Counted from the stretch's first letter, positions 9,208-17,776 are shown. The stretch is DNA of 64,000 bases from Nitrogeniibacter aestuarii (GCF_017309585.1 NZ_CP071321.1:62001-126000), one strand, 5' to 3'. A program made the numbers and translations. The notes: generated by a model from the letters alone, not told the origin.

Positions 9208-9962
9208 GTATGTTCTCGACGCCGGGCGCCTCCCGCCTGCTGATCGTCATTGCCAGCCTGTGGATGAGTACCGTCTCGGTGGCCACGCCGGAAGGCGAAA
9301 CCCTGGTCCGTCAGGCGGATGAAGCCCGCGGCGGCGGTATTCCCGGCCTGATCTGGGACGTGCGCGCCGTGACTTCCGGGGCCGATTCGGACACCCTTCC
9401 CGAGCACCGCCTCCGGGTCAAGGCGGCCGAAGCGGCGAGCCTGGCCGAAGTGCTCGAACCGGCCAATTCGCGCGGCTCGAAGATGCTCCAGGTGGAACGC
9501 AACATGTGGATGACCAAACCGGGCCTGCGCAAGCCGGTGGCCATCTCGCCCCGCCTGCGCCTGACCGGTCAGGCCGCCGTCGGCGACATCGCGGCCACCA
9601 ACTACGCCAAGGACTACGAAGCCACCTACCTGCGCGAAGAGCGTTGCGGCGAACGTCTGTGTCATGTGCTCGACCTGGTGGCGCGGACGAAGCGCACCAC
9701 CTACGACCGCATCACCTACTGGATCGATACGGAACGCGGCACGGCGGTCAAGGCGGATTTCCTCTCGCCCTCGGGCAAGCGGCTCAAGTCAGCGCGTTTC
9801 GAGTACGGCAACGTGGTCGAACTGGACGGACGAAGCATCCCCTTCATCAGCCGCATGTCCATCAGCGACGCGCTGAGCGATTCGCGCACCGAGCTGGAAT
9901 ACTCACGCATACAGATCGAGCCGGTGGCCGCGTCGGAGTTTGACGTGGCCAACCTGCAGTGA
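9204..9962 (+). CDS. LolA-fold outer-membrane lipoprotein-sorting-like protein
   Basis: Secreted protein of 252 aa with an N-terminal hydrophobic signal (residues about 10-30, ending SVAT-PEG). The body matches the LolA-like family often annotated as outer membrane lipoprotein-sorting protein: RGSKMLQVERNMWMTKPGLRKPVAISPRLRLTGQAAVGDIAATNYAKDYEATY, then the strand DRITYWIDTERGTAVKADFLSPSGKRLKSARFEY. In this family a half-open beta-barrel carries acyl chains across the periplasm. It overlaps both neighbours by 4 bp, so permease, carrier and outer-membrane protein are likely made together. Confidence 0.78.
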   Translation: MSMFSTPGASRLLIVIASLWMSTVSVATPEGETLVRQADEARGGGIPGLIWDVRAVTSGADSDTLPEHRLRVKAAEAASLAEVLEPANSRGSKMLQVERNMWMTKPGLRKPVAISPRLRLTGQAAVGDIAATNYAKDYEATYLREERCGERLCHVLDLVARTKRTTYDRITYWIDTERGTAVKADFLSPSGKRLKSARFEYGNVVELDGRSIPFISRMSISDALSDSRTELEYSRIQIEPVAASEFDVANLQ

Positions 9963-11215
9963 GGCGCACCTCGCGGGCGCGTTGGCTGGTGCCCCTGATC
10001 CTGGCGGTGATGTCGTCCGCCGCGCCGGCCGCGGGGTCACCCTGGCGCGGCGCGGCCGAACTCTGGGCCTATGGCACCTGGGCGGAGGTGCGTGACGAGG
10101 CCCCGATCAATCCGGGCAACCGCATCGCGCAGATCCCCGAGACGCGCTATGTGGCCGACCTGCGGGCCGAGCTGCGTGGCGATTTCGACCGTGTTCACCT
10201 CTACCTTGCACCGCGCTGGGTGGGCGAGCAGCAACACCTCGCCGGGCGGGACGACCAGGGCGAAAGCCATCTGCGCCTGCGTCAGGGCTTTGTGCGGGTG
10301 GACGACGGCGCCAACAGCTGGCTCATCGGCCGGGAGCGTCTGACCTGGGGGCCGGCCAACTTCCGCTCACCGAGCAACCCGTACTACTTCGACCCGGGGC
10401 GTGTCGATCCGCTGGCCTCCACGCACGGCATCGATCTGGCCCGGATGACCCACGCCACGGGTGATTGGCGGCTCACCGGTGCCTATGTGCGCGGCACGCG
10501 GGAAGTCCCTTCCGCCGGCCCCAGCCGCCGATCGGCACTGCTCAAGCTCGATCACCAGGGCGAAGCGCATCTGGTGAGCGGCATCGTCATGTGGCCCGGC
10601 GCCTCGGACGACTGGGCACAGCGCACGCCCTTCCTGGGCGCCTTCGGACAGCATGTGGTCGATGATGCCTGGCTGCTTTACTGGGAGCTGGGCTCCGGCG
10701 CGCCGTCGGGCGAGCTGGCGCTCTCCGATCCGCCGCGCCGGCGCGCATCGGCCTCGCGACAGAATGTGGTGCTCGTCGGTGGCTCCTACACCCGGCTGGA
10801 CGGCCACGTGGTGTATCTGGAGTACCTGCACGACGAGGGCGGGTTCGATGACGATGAACGCCGCCGCTATCGGCAGCTCGCCAACAGCGCCGCCGACCGG
10901 CTGGACCGGGGCGACGGTGGCGGGGCGCAGACACTCGGCGTGTTGCTGGGGGCGGCGCCGCGGCTGCTCGGCCGCCACTACCTGTGGGCCGGCTGGCAGA
11001 GCAACCCACAGGTGACGCGTCACCTGTGGCGGGCCGAGCTGACCGTGAATCTCGATGATGGCAGTGCGAGGACCCTGCTGTATGGCGAGAAGAGCCTGGC
11101 AGACACCCTGTCGGGATTCGCCGGTTTGACCTGGCACAGCGGGAGTGACGACACCGACTTCGGCATGCTGACCCGTGCGCAACTGAGCCTGGGGATCAAG
11201 TGGTTTGCGTTCTGA
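9959..11215 (+). CDS. Outer-membrane beta-barrel protein, DUF1302-like
   Basis: Predicted outer-membrane protein of 418 aa beginning at GTG 9959, overlapping the LolA-like stop. It has a signal peptide (LVPLILAVMSSAAPAAG), alternating amphipathic strands, the phrase SWLIGRERLTWGPANFRSPSNP shared with DUF1302/alginate-export-type barrels, and ends in Phe (LGIKWFAF), the usual outer-membrane sorting signal. It is the last gene of the operon and would complete an inner membrane - periplasm - outer membrane route. Exact family assignment is moderate. Confidence 0.65.
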   Translation: MRRTSRARWLVPLILAVMSSAAPAAGSPWRGAAELWAYGTWAEVRDEAPINPGNRIAQIPETRYVADLRAELRGDFDRVHLYLAPRWVGEQQHLAGRDDQGESHLRLRQGFVRVDDGANSWLIGRERLTWGPANFRSPSNPYYFDPGRVDPLASTHGIDLARMTHATGDWRLTGAYVRGTREVPSAGPSRRSALLKLDHQGEAHLVSGIVMWPGASDDWAQRTPFLGAFGQHVVDDAWLLYWELGSGAPSGELALSDPPRRRASASRQNVVLVGGSYTRLDGHVVYLEYLHDEGGFDDDERRRYRQLANSAADRLDRGDGGGAQTLGVLLGAAPRLLGRHYLWAGWQSNPQVTRHLWRAELTVNLDDGSARTLLYGEKSLADTLSGFAGLTWHSGSDDTDFGMLTRAQLSLGIKWFAF

Positions 11216-11331
11216 GCGGTCCGGCCACGGCCCGCGCCTCTCCCGGCCCGGGCAGCACCTGTGGACGCGCTTGCCGGAACAGGCGCACCATGGTGTTTCA
11301 GGCCTTTGCATGTCAAACGAGGGGGCGACCG

Positions 11332-11601
11332 ATGAAAACCCGAATCACCCGCCAAACCGACGGCGTCCAGATACAGGTCAGCGAGATCGGTGATCACGCC
11401 GATGCGCTCATGGACGCCTTTCAGGCCTGCCGCGAGGGCCGCTGCTCATGTCCGACCACTGAATACGAGAAGGTGGAATCGATCGACGTGGCACAGGCGG
11501 ACAACGGCATTTCGCTGACCGTCAAATCAAAGGAAGGCACGCAGATCGACGTGGCTGAAATCGAGCAGTGTCTGGCGCACACCCGGCAGCAGCTTGAGTG
11601 A
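11332..11601 (+). CDS. Small hypothetical protein
   Basis: 89 aa from ATG 11332, with GGGGGCGACCG upstream. A longer in-frame extension back to 11200 exists but lacks a ribosome site and has low-complexity translation. The protein is acidic with a C-x-E-G-R-C-S-C cluster in the middle (residues about 33-40) and two short predicted strands. The triple Cys could bind metal. It follows the export operon by 116 bp and may be transcribed separately. No family recognised. Confidence 0.6.
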   Translation: MKTRITRQTDGVQIQVSEIGDHADALMDAFQACREGRCSCPTTEYEKVESIDVAQADNGISLTVKSKEGTQIDVAEIEQCLAHTRQQLE

Positions 11602-11728
11602 GGTGTGGCTCACCCGGCGGGTTTTTGCGCCCTGCCGGGTGTCTTGGGTAGCTCGCTGAGATGTCCCGACGGCCGCCCGGCATCGGGCTGGCGGCTTGTC
11701 GCTGCCAGGTGCCAGGACGGCGCGGTGT

Positions 11729-12259
11729 TTACTCCACGTCCCACGTCACGCCGGCGACATTCGCTGTCAGCGCCGGAATCGTCGCCGGCACCGCCAGCGT
11801 CTGCTCGATGCAGTTGTCCCCTTCGCCCGCACGGTCGATCACCAGAAAATCACACACGTCGTTGAGCGCCAGCAGCGGGTGGTGCCAGGTGCCCGCCGCA
11901 TAGTTCACGCCCTGGTCCGGCTGGGCGAGAAAGATGCGGATGGCCTCGGCGCTGACCGTATCCCCCGGGGTGGCGACGGCGACCAGATAGGGCTGGCCGG
12001 ACAGCGGCATGAAGGCCTGGGAGGCGAGCGGGTGCTTCTCCATCATGGTGATGGCGAAGGGCAGCTCCCGCGGCTGACCGCGGAAGATGCTCACGATGGC
12101 CTGGCCGTTGCGGCCCGCGTCGACGTTGGCCAGGTCGTGAAAGCGCTCGGTGTTGCCACCGTTGATGATGCGCCGTTCGGCGGCGGGCGAGGCTTCGATG
12201 ACCTCGCCGTAGGGGGCGAAGGCGGCGGCGGTGAGCGGTGAGACCTTGAGTTCGATCAT
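11729..12259 (-). CDS. allA: Ureidoglycolate lyase AllA
   Basis: 176 aa, normal length for AllA. Diagnostic stretches include FAPYGEVIEA, RRIINGGNTERFHDLA, the strand MMEKHPLASQAFMPL and the active-site region GVNYAAGTWHHPLLAL, ending with FLVIDRAGEGDNCIEQ. It splits ureidoglycolate to glyoxylate and urea, the last step of allantoin breakdown. It is the last gene of a minus-strand operon, and its start overlaps the allantoicase stop by 4 bp. Confidence 0.93.
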   Translation of the reverse strand: MIELKVSPLTAAAFAPYGEVIEASPAAERRIINGGNTERFHDLANVDAGRNGQAIVSIFRGQPRELPFAITMMEKHPLASQAFMPLSGQPYLVAVATPGDTVSAEAIRIFLAQPDQGVNYAAGTWHHPLLALNDVCDFLVIDRAGEGDNCIEQTLAVPATIPALTANVAGVTWDVE

Positions 12260-13290
12260 GGGCTCACCTTACCCCAAAGCCGCAGTCGCGAGACGCCGCC
12301 GTCGGGGATGATGTTGAAGCGCACATGGGTGACCGGGCCAAGCTCGGCCAAACCTTCGGTAAAGCTGTGGATGGCGTGCATCTCGAGCTTCTGCTCGTTC
12401 ATCAGCACCGGCCAGAACATGGCCTGGGTGATGAGCGACTGGTCGGTGCCGCCCTCGACCCGCGCGGCCTGAACGCTGCAGCGATCCGGGTAGTTGCCGC
12501 GGAAGTGGGCGGTGTCCACCTCGATGCGCTCGATGATGCCGGCGGCGCCCAGTTCGACGATGCACCAGTCGTTGCCCGGCTCGCGGCGGCGGCGGGTCTC
12601 CCAGCCATCGCCCATGTTCACGCCCCGGCCCGGCAGCAGGATGTTGCTCGGCGAGCCATAGTGGGCGTCGTTGCAGGCCACCACGCGACCGCCGTTTTCC
12701 AGGGCGGCCAGATCGTAGGTGGCGCCGGGGTCGTCAAAGCTGCCGACCGGCTGGCCATAGACGCGCAGGCGGGCCACGCCACCGTCCGGGTAGATGTGGA
12801 TGCGCAGATGGCTGAAGGCGCCGCTGCCGATGGCCTTGAGCAGATGATGGCTGTTGCCCTGAAGGCTGGTGGCCTCGAGCAGGGGCGTCCAGGCGGCGTG
12901 TTCGAGCACGGCGGGGTCGTCGCTGGTGGCGTCGGTGCCCTCGATGGCGATGGCCGGGGCGTAGTTGCCGGTGAAGTGGCTGGTGTCCACGTCAAACCCG
13001 CTGATGGTGCCCTTGCGGCCGAGCTTGATGATCGACCAGTCGTGGCCGGTGGTGCGCTTGCGGCGGGTCTCCCAACCGTCCATCCACTTGCCGTGGTCGT
13101 CGTATTTGCCGGGGATGAACACCGCCGGGGCCGGGTCGAGCATGCGCGAGAGCGGGGCGAAGAATTCGTCGCTGGCGAAGATGGCCTGCGCGCCCAGGCG
13201 CGGGTCGGCGAGGTTCACCGAACGCAGCGCCCAGTCGGGCAGGTCGGCGGCGGGGGCGATGACGGGGGCGCCGAATTGCGGAGCGGCCAT
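12256..13290 (-). CDS. alc: Allantoicase
   Basis: 344 aa with the two-repeat allantoicase fold. Each half contains the paired motif D-G-W-E-T-R-R-K/R-R (residues about 72 and 230), followed by H-DW-SI/CIVELG and a strand with V-D-T-A/S-H-F-x-G-N-Y. Allantoicase hydrolyses allantoate to ureidoglycolate and urea. The gene begins 3 bp after the PuuE stop and overlaps allA by 4 bp, so the two successive enzymes are translationally coupled. Confidence 0.95.
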   Translation of the reverse strand: MAAPQFGAPVIAPAADLPDWALRSVNLADPRLGAQAIFASDEFFAPLSRMLDPAPAVFIPGKYDDHGKWMDGWETRRKRTTGHDWSIIKLGRKGTISGFDVDTSHFTGNYAPAIAIEGTDATSDDPAVLEHAAWTPLLEATSLQGNSHHLLKAIGSGAFSHLRIHIYPDGGVARLRVYGQPVGSFDDPGATYDLAALENGGRVVACNDAHYGSPSNILLPGRGVNMGDGWETRRRREPGNDWCIVELGAAGIIERIEVDTAHFRGNYPDRCSVQAARVEGGTDQSLITQAMFWPVLMNEQKLEMHAIHSFTEGLAELGPVTHVRFNIIPDGGVSRLRLWGKVSP

Positions 13291-13293
13291 GGA

Positions 13294-14244
13294 TTAATCC
13301 TTGCGAAACGAGGTGTGGGGGTGGGTGTCGATCCAGTGCCGCGCGATGTCGACGCGCCGGCACACCCACACCCGGTCATGGGCCTCGATGTGATCGAGGA
13401 AACGTTGCAGTGCGCGCATGCGCCCCGGCCGGCCCAGCAGGCGGCAGTGCATGCCGATGGAGAGCATCTTGGGGGCGTCTTCCCCTTCGGCGTAGAGCAC
13501 GTCGAAGGCATCGCGCAGGTACTGGAAGAAGGGGTCGCCATGCGAGAAGCCCTGGGGCAGGGCGAAGCGCATGTCGTTGGTGTCGAGCGTGTAGGGCACG
13601 ATCAGGTGCGGCACGCGCTGTCCGTCGGTTCTGGTGACTTCGGTCCAGAAGGGCAGGTCGTCACCGTAGTAGTCCGAGTCATACAGAAAGCCGCCATGGT
13701 CGGCCACCAGCCGGCGGGTGTTGGGGCTGTCACGGCCGGTGTACCAGCCCAGCGGTGGCTCGCCGGTGAGCTTTTCGATGGCGGTCATGGCCAGCGTCAT
13801 GTGTTCGCGCTCGGTGGCCTCGTCCACGTCCTGGTAGTGAATCCAGCGCCAGCCGTGGCAGGCGATCTCGTGGCCCAGCTCGACAAAGGCGCGGGTCAGT
13901 TCTGGATGGCGTTCCAGCGCCATGCCCACGCCAAAGACGGTGAGCGGCAGGCCGCGCTGTTCGAATTCGCGCAGGATGCGCCACACGCCCACGCGCGAGC
14001 CGTATTCGTAGATGGACTCCATCGACAGGTGGCGGTCGGCAAAGGCCGGGGGCGCTGCCAATTCGGACAGAAACTGCTCGCTCCCCGCGTCCCCATGCAG
14101 CACGCAGTTCTCGCCGCCCTCTTCATAGTTGAGGACGAACTGCACCGCGATGCGGGCCTGGCCCGGCCATTGGGCATGGGGCGGGTTCGCGCCGTAGCCG
14201 ATCAGGTCGCGCGGATAGTCACGCAACTGAGGGCGCGTACTCAT
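13294..14244 (-). CDS. puuE: Allantoinase PuuE (polysaccharide-deacetylase-like)
   Basis: 316 aa from ATG 14244, which overlaps the racemase stop in an ATGA. The sequence YPRDLIGYGANPPHAQWPGQARIAVQFVLNYEEGGE is the standard PuuE N-terminus. The NodB-like homology core follows with HEIACHGWRWIHY, EREHM, GWYTGRDSPNTRRL and DDLPFW. This metal-independent allantoinase opens (S)-allantoin to allantoate. A longer reading frame back to 14286 overlaps the racemase coding region and is not the natural start. Confidence 0.94.
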   Translation of the reverse strand: MSTRPQLRDYPRDLIGYGANPPHAQWPGQARIAVQFVLNYEEGGENCVLHGDAGSEQFLSELAAPPAFADRHLSMESIYEYGSRVGVWRILREFEQRGLPLTVFGVGMALERHPELTRAFVELGHEIACHGWRWIHYQDVDEATEREHMTLAMTAIEKLTGEPPLGWYTGRDSPNTRRLVADHGGFLYDSDYYGDDLPFWTEVTRTDGQRVPHLIVPYTLDTNDMRFALPQGFSHGDPFFQYLRDAFDVLYAEGEDAPKMLSIGMHCRLLGRPGRMRALQRFLDHIEAHDRVWVCRRVDIARHWIDTHPHTSFRKD

Positions 14245-14981
14245 GCCTCGCCCCCGGAGAAATGCGCGAAGCGGCCGGAGAAACACTTGGCCGGTGGCGG
14301 GGCGAGGTCACCGTGCTTGCTGGTGTTCAGGCCCAATGCCGCGGTGGCTTCCACCAGTTTGACCGCTGCCGAGACGCCTTCGATCACCGGCAGGCCGACC
14401 GCCTGGCTGATCTCCTGCTCGAAGCCGGCCATGCCGCCGCAGCCGAGCACGATGGCGCCAGCCCGGTCCTCGTCGCGCGCGCGGCGGGATTCATCGATGA
14501 TGCGGCCCACGGCGGCCACCATGTCCTGCTCCAGTGCCAGCACCGGAATCTCCACCGCACGCACGTTCTGGCACAGGGCAGCGTTGCCGTATCGGTGCAG
14601 CAGTTCTTCGGCAATGATCACCGTGCGCGCCAGCGTGGTGACCACCGAGAAGCGCGCGCTCACCAGGGCCGCCATCTGGAAGGCGGCCTGGGCGATGCCG
14701 ATGACCGGGGCGCGGGTGAGCTCGCGCGCGGCGTTCAGGCCCGGGTCGCCGAAACAGGCGATCACGTAGCCGTCCGCCCCTTCCGCTTCGCCCCGGCGCA
14801 CTTCCTCGCACACGCCCACGGCCGCGACGGCATCGTCGAAATGGCATTCGATGGACGCCGGCCCGTCAGCCGGATTGACCGCCACGATGCGGGTGTCGGG
14901 CGCAGCCACGCGCTGGGCGGCCACGCCGATGGCCGCGGTCATGCTGGCGGTGGTGTTGGGGTTGATGACGCGAATGTGCAT
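14241..14981 (-). CDS. Asp/Glu/hydantoin racemase family protein, probable allantoin racemase
   Basis: 246 aa starting at ATG 14981 (MHIRVINPNTT), the standard start of hydantoin/allantoin racemases. The two catalytic cysteines are visible in IACFGDPGL (about residue 82) and LGCGGMAG (about 177). The enzyme interconverts (R)- and (S)-allantoin so that PuuE can use both. First gene of the catabolic operon, 20 bp downstream of the GntR gene. The frame stays open upstream into the regulator, but that is only shadow coding. Confidence 0.88.
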   Translation of the reverse strand: MHIRVINPNTTASMTAAIGVAAQRVAAPDTRIVAVNPADGPASIECHFDDAVAAVGVCEEVRRGEAEGADGYVIACFGDPGLNAARELTRAPVIGIAQAAFQMAALVSARFSVVTTLARTVIIAEELLHRYGNAALCQNVRAVEIPVLALEQDMVAAVGRIIDESRRARDEDRAGAIVLGCGGMAGFEQEISQAVGLPVIEGVSAAVKLVEATAALGLNTSKHGDLAPPPAKCFSGRFAHFSGGEA

Positions 14982-15001
14982 AGGGTGTCCTTGATGCGTG
15001 A

Positions 15002-15757
15002 TCACAGCAGGCGCTTCTTGGGCACCCGCGGGGCCACGCGCTGGAGGATTTCTTCCAGGCCCGGGGGCTTGGGGGCGTTCTCGCTGTAGGCGAAGCCCGA
15101 TTCCACCCGGTCGAGGTGTTCGGCCATCCACGCGGCCGCGGCCTCGGTCTTGCCGGCGCGGATCAGCGTGATGATCTCGGTGTGCTCCGAATGACGGCAG
15201 GAGGTGGAGATAGGCGAGCCGTAGGTGGCGATGATGAGCGAGCTGCGGGCCACCAGCGCCGAGACGGTGCGGGCGAGGATGCCGTTGGCGGTGATCTCGG
15301 CCAGGCGGACATGAAACTCGCCCGACAGGCGGATGGCGGCAGGGCGGTCGCCGTCCTTCTGGGCGGCATCTTCCTGCGCGACGATGGCGGCCAGAGCCTT
15401 GAGGTCGGCCTCGGTCGCACGCTTGATCACCTCGGCCATGGCGCCGCATTCGAGAATCTTGCGGGTGGCGAACACCTCGCGCGATTCATCCACCGACGGC
15501 TCACCCACCACCGCGCCGCGATTGGGGCGGATCTCCACCAGCCCCTCATGCCCCAGGCGCTGCAACACCTTGCGGATGATGGTGCGGCTCACGCCGAAGC
15601 TGCGCGACAACGCATCCTCCGGCAACCGCGTGCCGGGGGTGAGGTGCGCCTCGAAGATGGCGGTGTGCAGGTGCAGGTAGATGGCCTCGTCCTTGTCCTG
15701 CCCGGGGGTGGGCTCGACCAGGGGGCGCGGGGCTGCGGTGGGCTCGAGAGTGCTCAT
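15002..15757 (-). CDS. GntR-family (FCD/FadR-type) transcriptional regulator of allantoin genes
   Basis: 251 aa from ATG 15757. N-terminal winged helix with LPEDALSRSFGVSRTIIRKVLQRLGHEGLVEIRPNRGAVV (about residues 42-82), then an all-helical FCD effector domain with the metal-ligand pattern (FHVRLAE, HSEHTEII). Family members are usually repressors released by a pathway acid such as allantoate or glyoxylate. It sits first in the minus-strand gene run and divergent from the permease, with candidate operators on both sides of the intergenic region. Confidence 0.9.
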   Translation of the reverse strand: MSTLEPTAAPRPLVEPTPGQDKDEAIYLHLHTAIFEAHLTPGTRLPEDALSRSFGVSRTIIRKVLQRLGHEGLVEIRPNRGAVVGEPSVDESREVFATRKILECGAMAEVIKRATEADLKALAAIVAQEDAAQKDGDRPAAIRLSGEFHVRLAEITANGILARTVSALVARSSLIIATYGSPISTSCRHSEHTEIITLIRAGKTEAAAAWMAEHLDRVESGFAYSENAPKPPGLEEILQRVAPRVPKKRLL

Positions 15758-15789
15758 GGTTGCGCAGGAATGGTATTCGACGCGAAATA

Positions 15790-15805
15790 AAGTTGTACAC
15801 AACTT
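15790..15805. promoter_or_regulatory. Candidate GntR operator 1
   Basis: AAGTTGT-AC-ACAACTT, a perfect 7-bp inverted repeat with a 2-bp centre, 33 bp upstream of the GntR start codon. The core TTGT..ACAA fits FadR/VanR-subfamily operators. Position implies autoregulation and control of the allantoin operon. Confidence 0.6.
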
Positions 15806-16068
15806 AAAGCGGGATATTGCACCGTGTCAAATACGATTGATCGACGGCCGGCACATTTGAACGGAGCCGAACTTGTCTCTTCATCGGGCTGAAACAAGAG
15901 GTTTCAAGGAGAAATGACCGCTTTCCGATATCGCCGCCGATCATCCGTCAAGCTGAAAAAGCGTTGCTCATGACGGAGAAACTGGTCAGAACTGCACCGA
16001 TGTTGTGCCAGAATCGGGACACAATGCACCACGATGAATCAATTTTTGTGTTCTGGCGCCTTTATTTT

Positions 16069-16078
16069 TTGTATACAA
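16069..16078. promoter_or_regulatory. Candidate GntR operator 2
   Basis: TTGTATACAA, a perfect 10-bp palindrome sharing the TTGT-N2-ACAA core with the site at 15790. It lies in an AT-rich stretch about 220 bp upstream of the NCS1 permease gene, where that gene's promoter is expected. Confidence 0.55.
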
Positions 16079-16162
16079 ACTGGCGATTCAAAAATTTTTT
16101 CATCCGGGCGCTTTCTCGATTGTTCTGGCCTCGATTCCGATGCAATCCGAACAATCCACGCG

Positions 16163-16194
16163 CACCGGGCCGACAAGCATGGATTGGCCCGGTG
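16163..16194 (+). promoter_or_regulatory. Leader hairpin upstream of NCS1 permease
   Basis: Perfect 9-bp stem CACCGGGCC / GGCCCGGTG with a 14-nt loop, followed by TTTGC. It would lie in the untranslated leader of the permease mRNA. It could be an attenuator or simply a stabilising hairpin. No known riboswitch core was recognised around it. Confidence 0.35.
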
Positions 16195-16299
16195 TTTGCA
16201 AGGAACGGGGCATGTGGCAGTGGCCCATCACGCGGGTTTCGACCCTGCCGCACATGGTCAACACGTGGGTGAAGACGCCCACCGAGTCAGGAGAGTTCC

Positions 16300-17748
16300 A
16301 TGTCGAACACCACCCCCACCCAGTACAGCGAACGGCTGCACAACGAGGATCTTGCCCCGCTCAAGGACAAGAACTGGAACTGGTACAACATCTTCGCCTT
16401 CTGGATGTCGGACGTGCACAGCGTCGGCGGCTACGTGTTTGCCGGCAGCCTGTTTGCCCTCGGGCTTACCAGCTGGCAGGTGCTGGTCTCGCTGATCGTG
16501 GGCATCTGCCTGGTCAATGTGCTGTGCAACCTGGTGGCCAAGCCCAGCCAGATGGCCGGGGTGCCTTACCCGGTGGCCTGCCGAATGTCCTTCGGCGTGT
16601 TCGGCGCCAACGTGCCGGCGATCATCCGCGGCCTCATCGCGGTGGCTTGGTACGGCATCCAGACCTTCCTGGCCTCCTCGGCGCTCACCATCGTGCTGCT
16701 GCGCTTCTTCCCGGGCCTTGGCGTGCTCGCCGAGGACAGCTTCATGGGGCTGTCCTATCTGGGCTGGATGGGCTTCATGATCATGTGGTGGCTGCAGGCG
16801 CTGGTGTTCTGGCACGGCATGGAAGCGATCAAGAAATTCATCGACTGGGCCGGTCCGGCGGTCTATGTGGTGATGTTCGTCCTGGCCGGCTGGATCGTCT
16901 GGAAGGCAGGCCCCGAGAACATCTCCCTCAACCTGGGTGATGTGAAGTACAGCGGCTGGGAGTCCTTCGGCATGATGCTGGTGGCCATCGCGCTGGTGGT
17001 GTCCTACTTCTCCGGCCCGATGCTCAACTTCGGCGACTTCTCCCGCTACGGTCGCAGCTTCAAGGACGTGAAACGCGGCAACTTCTGGGGCCTGCCGGTC
17101 AACTTCCTGGCCTTCTCGGTGGTGACCGTCATCACCACCTCGGGCACGCTGCCGGTGTTCGGCGAGCTGATCACCGACCCGATCGAAACCGTCAGCCGCA
17201 TCGACAACACCACCGCCGCCGTGCTCGGGGCCTTCACCTTCGTGACCGCCACCATCGGCATCAACATCGTGGCCAACTTCGTCTCGCCGGCCTTCGACTT
17301 CGCCAATGTGGCGCCCAAGCACATCAGCTTCCGCACCGGGGGCTTCATCGCCGCGGTGGGATCGATCTTCATCACTCCGTGGAACCTGTTCAACTCCCCC
17401 GAGGTGATCCACTACACCCTGGACATGCTCGCCGCTTTCATCGGCCCGCTGTTCGGCATCCTGCTGGTGGATTTCTACCTCATCCGCAAACAGAAGATCG
17501 TGGTGGACGACCTCTACAGCGACGAACCGGGCAAGGCCTACTGGTACCGCAACGGCTGGAACCCCCGCGCCCTCTATGCGCTGGTGCCCTCGGTGGTCGT
17601 CGGTGTCGCCATCACCCTGTCGGGCAACGTGATGCTGGCCAACTTCAACTGGTTCATCGGTTGTGCGCTGGGCTCGGTCTTTTACTACGGGCTCATGAAG
17701 CGGCATGCCGCGACGCTGCCGCAGATGGCGTCAGCGACAGCGGGCTGA
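16300..17748 (+). CDS. NCS1-family nucleobase/allantoin:cation symporter
   Basis: 482 aa, about 12 membrane helices, starting at ATG 16300 behind CAGGAGAG. NCS1 hallmarks: N-terminal LHNEDLAPLKDKNWNWYNIFAFWMSDVHSVGGYVFAGSLFALGL, the helix-3 segment WYGIQTFLASSAL, and FSGPMLNFGDFSRYGRS in the middle. It belongs to the PucI/allantoin-cytosine-purine permease group. Divergent from the GntR regulator and the allantoin genes, it most likely imports allantoin; uric acid or hydantoins are alternatives. Confidence 0.9.
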   Translation: MSNTTPTQYSERLHNEDLAPLKDKNWNWYNIFAFWMSDVHSVGGYVFAGSLFALGLTSWQVLVSLIVGICLVNVLCNLVAKPSQMAGVPYPVACRMSFGVFGANVPAIIRGLIAVAWYGIQTFLASSALTIVLLRFFPGLGVLAEDSFMGLSYLGWMGFMIMWWLQALVFWHGMEAIKKFIDWAGPAVYVVMFVLAGWIVWKAGPENISLNLGDVKYSGWESFGMMLVAIALVVSYFSGPMLNFGDFSRYGRSFKDVKRGNFWGLPVNFLAFSVVTVITTSGTLPVFGELITDPIETVSRIDNTTAAVLGAFTFVTATIGINIVANFVSPAFDFANVAPKHISFRTGGFIAAVGSIFITPWNLFNSPEVIHYTLDMLAAFIGPLFGILLVDFYLIRKQKIVVDDLYSDEPGKAYWYRNGWNPRALYALVPSVVVGVAITLSGNVMLANFNWFIGCALGSVFYYGLMKRHAATLPQMASATAG

Positions 17749-17776
17749 AGTCTTCGAGGAAGGGGCCTTCGCAGCA

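Noticed and set aside
2..11215. Calling the first operon a carotenoid cluster
   Set aside because: No phytoene synthase, lycopene cyclase or geranylgeranyl synthase gene in view; the two desaturases could be CrtW-like but the ligase and SDR fit acyl chemistry better.
11611..11641. Hairpin CACCCGGC / GCCGGGTG after the small gene at 11332
   Set aside because: Loop of 15 nt and no T-run; too weak to call a terminator.
12325..14769. 814-codon open frame opposite the allantoicase and PuuE genes
   Set aside because: Shadow of well-identified allantoin genes; low-complexity translation.
16140..16332. Possible leader peptide starting at ATG 16140 before the permease
   Set aside because: No ribosome site, overlaps the permease start out of frame and has no regulatory codon run.
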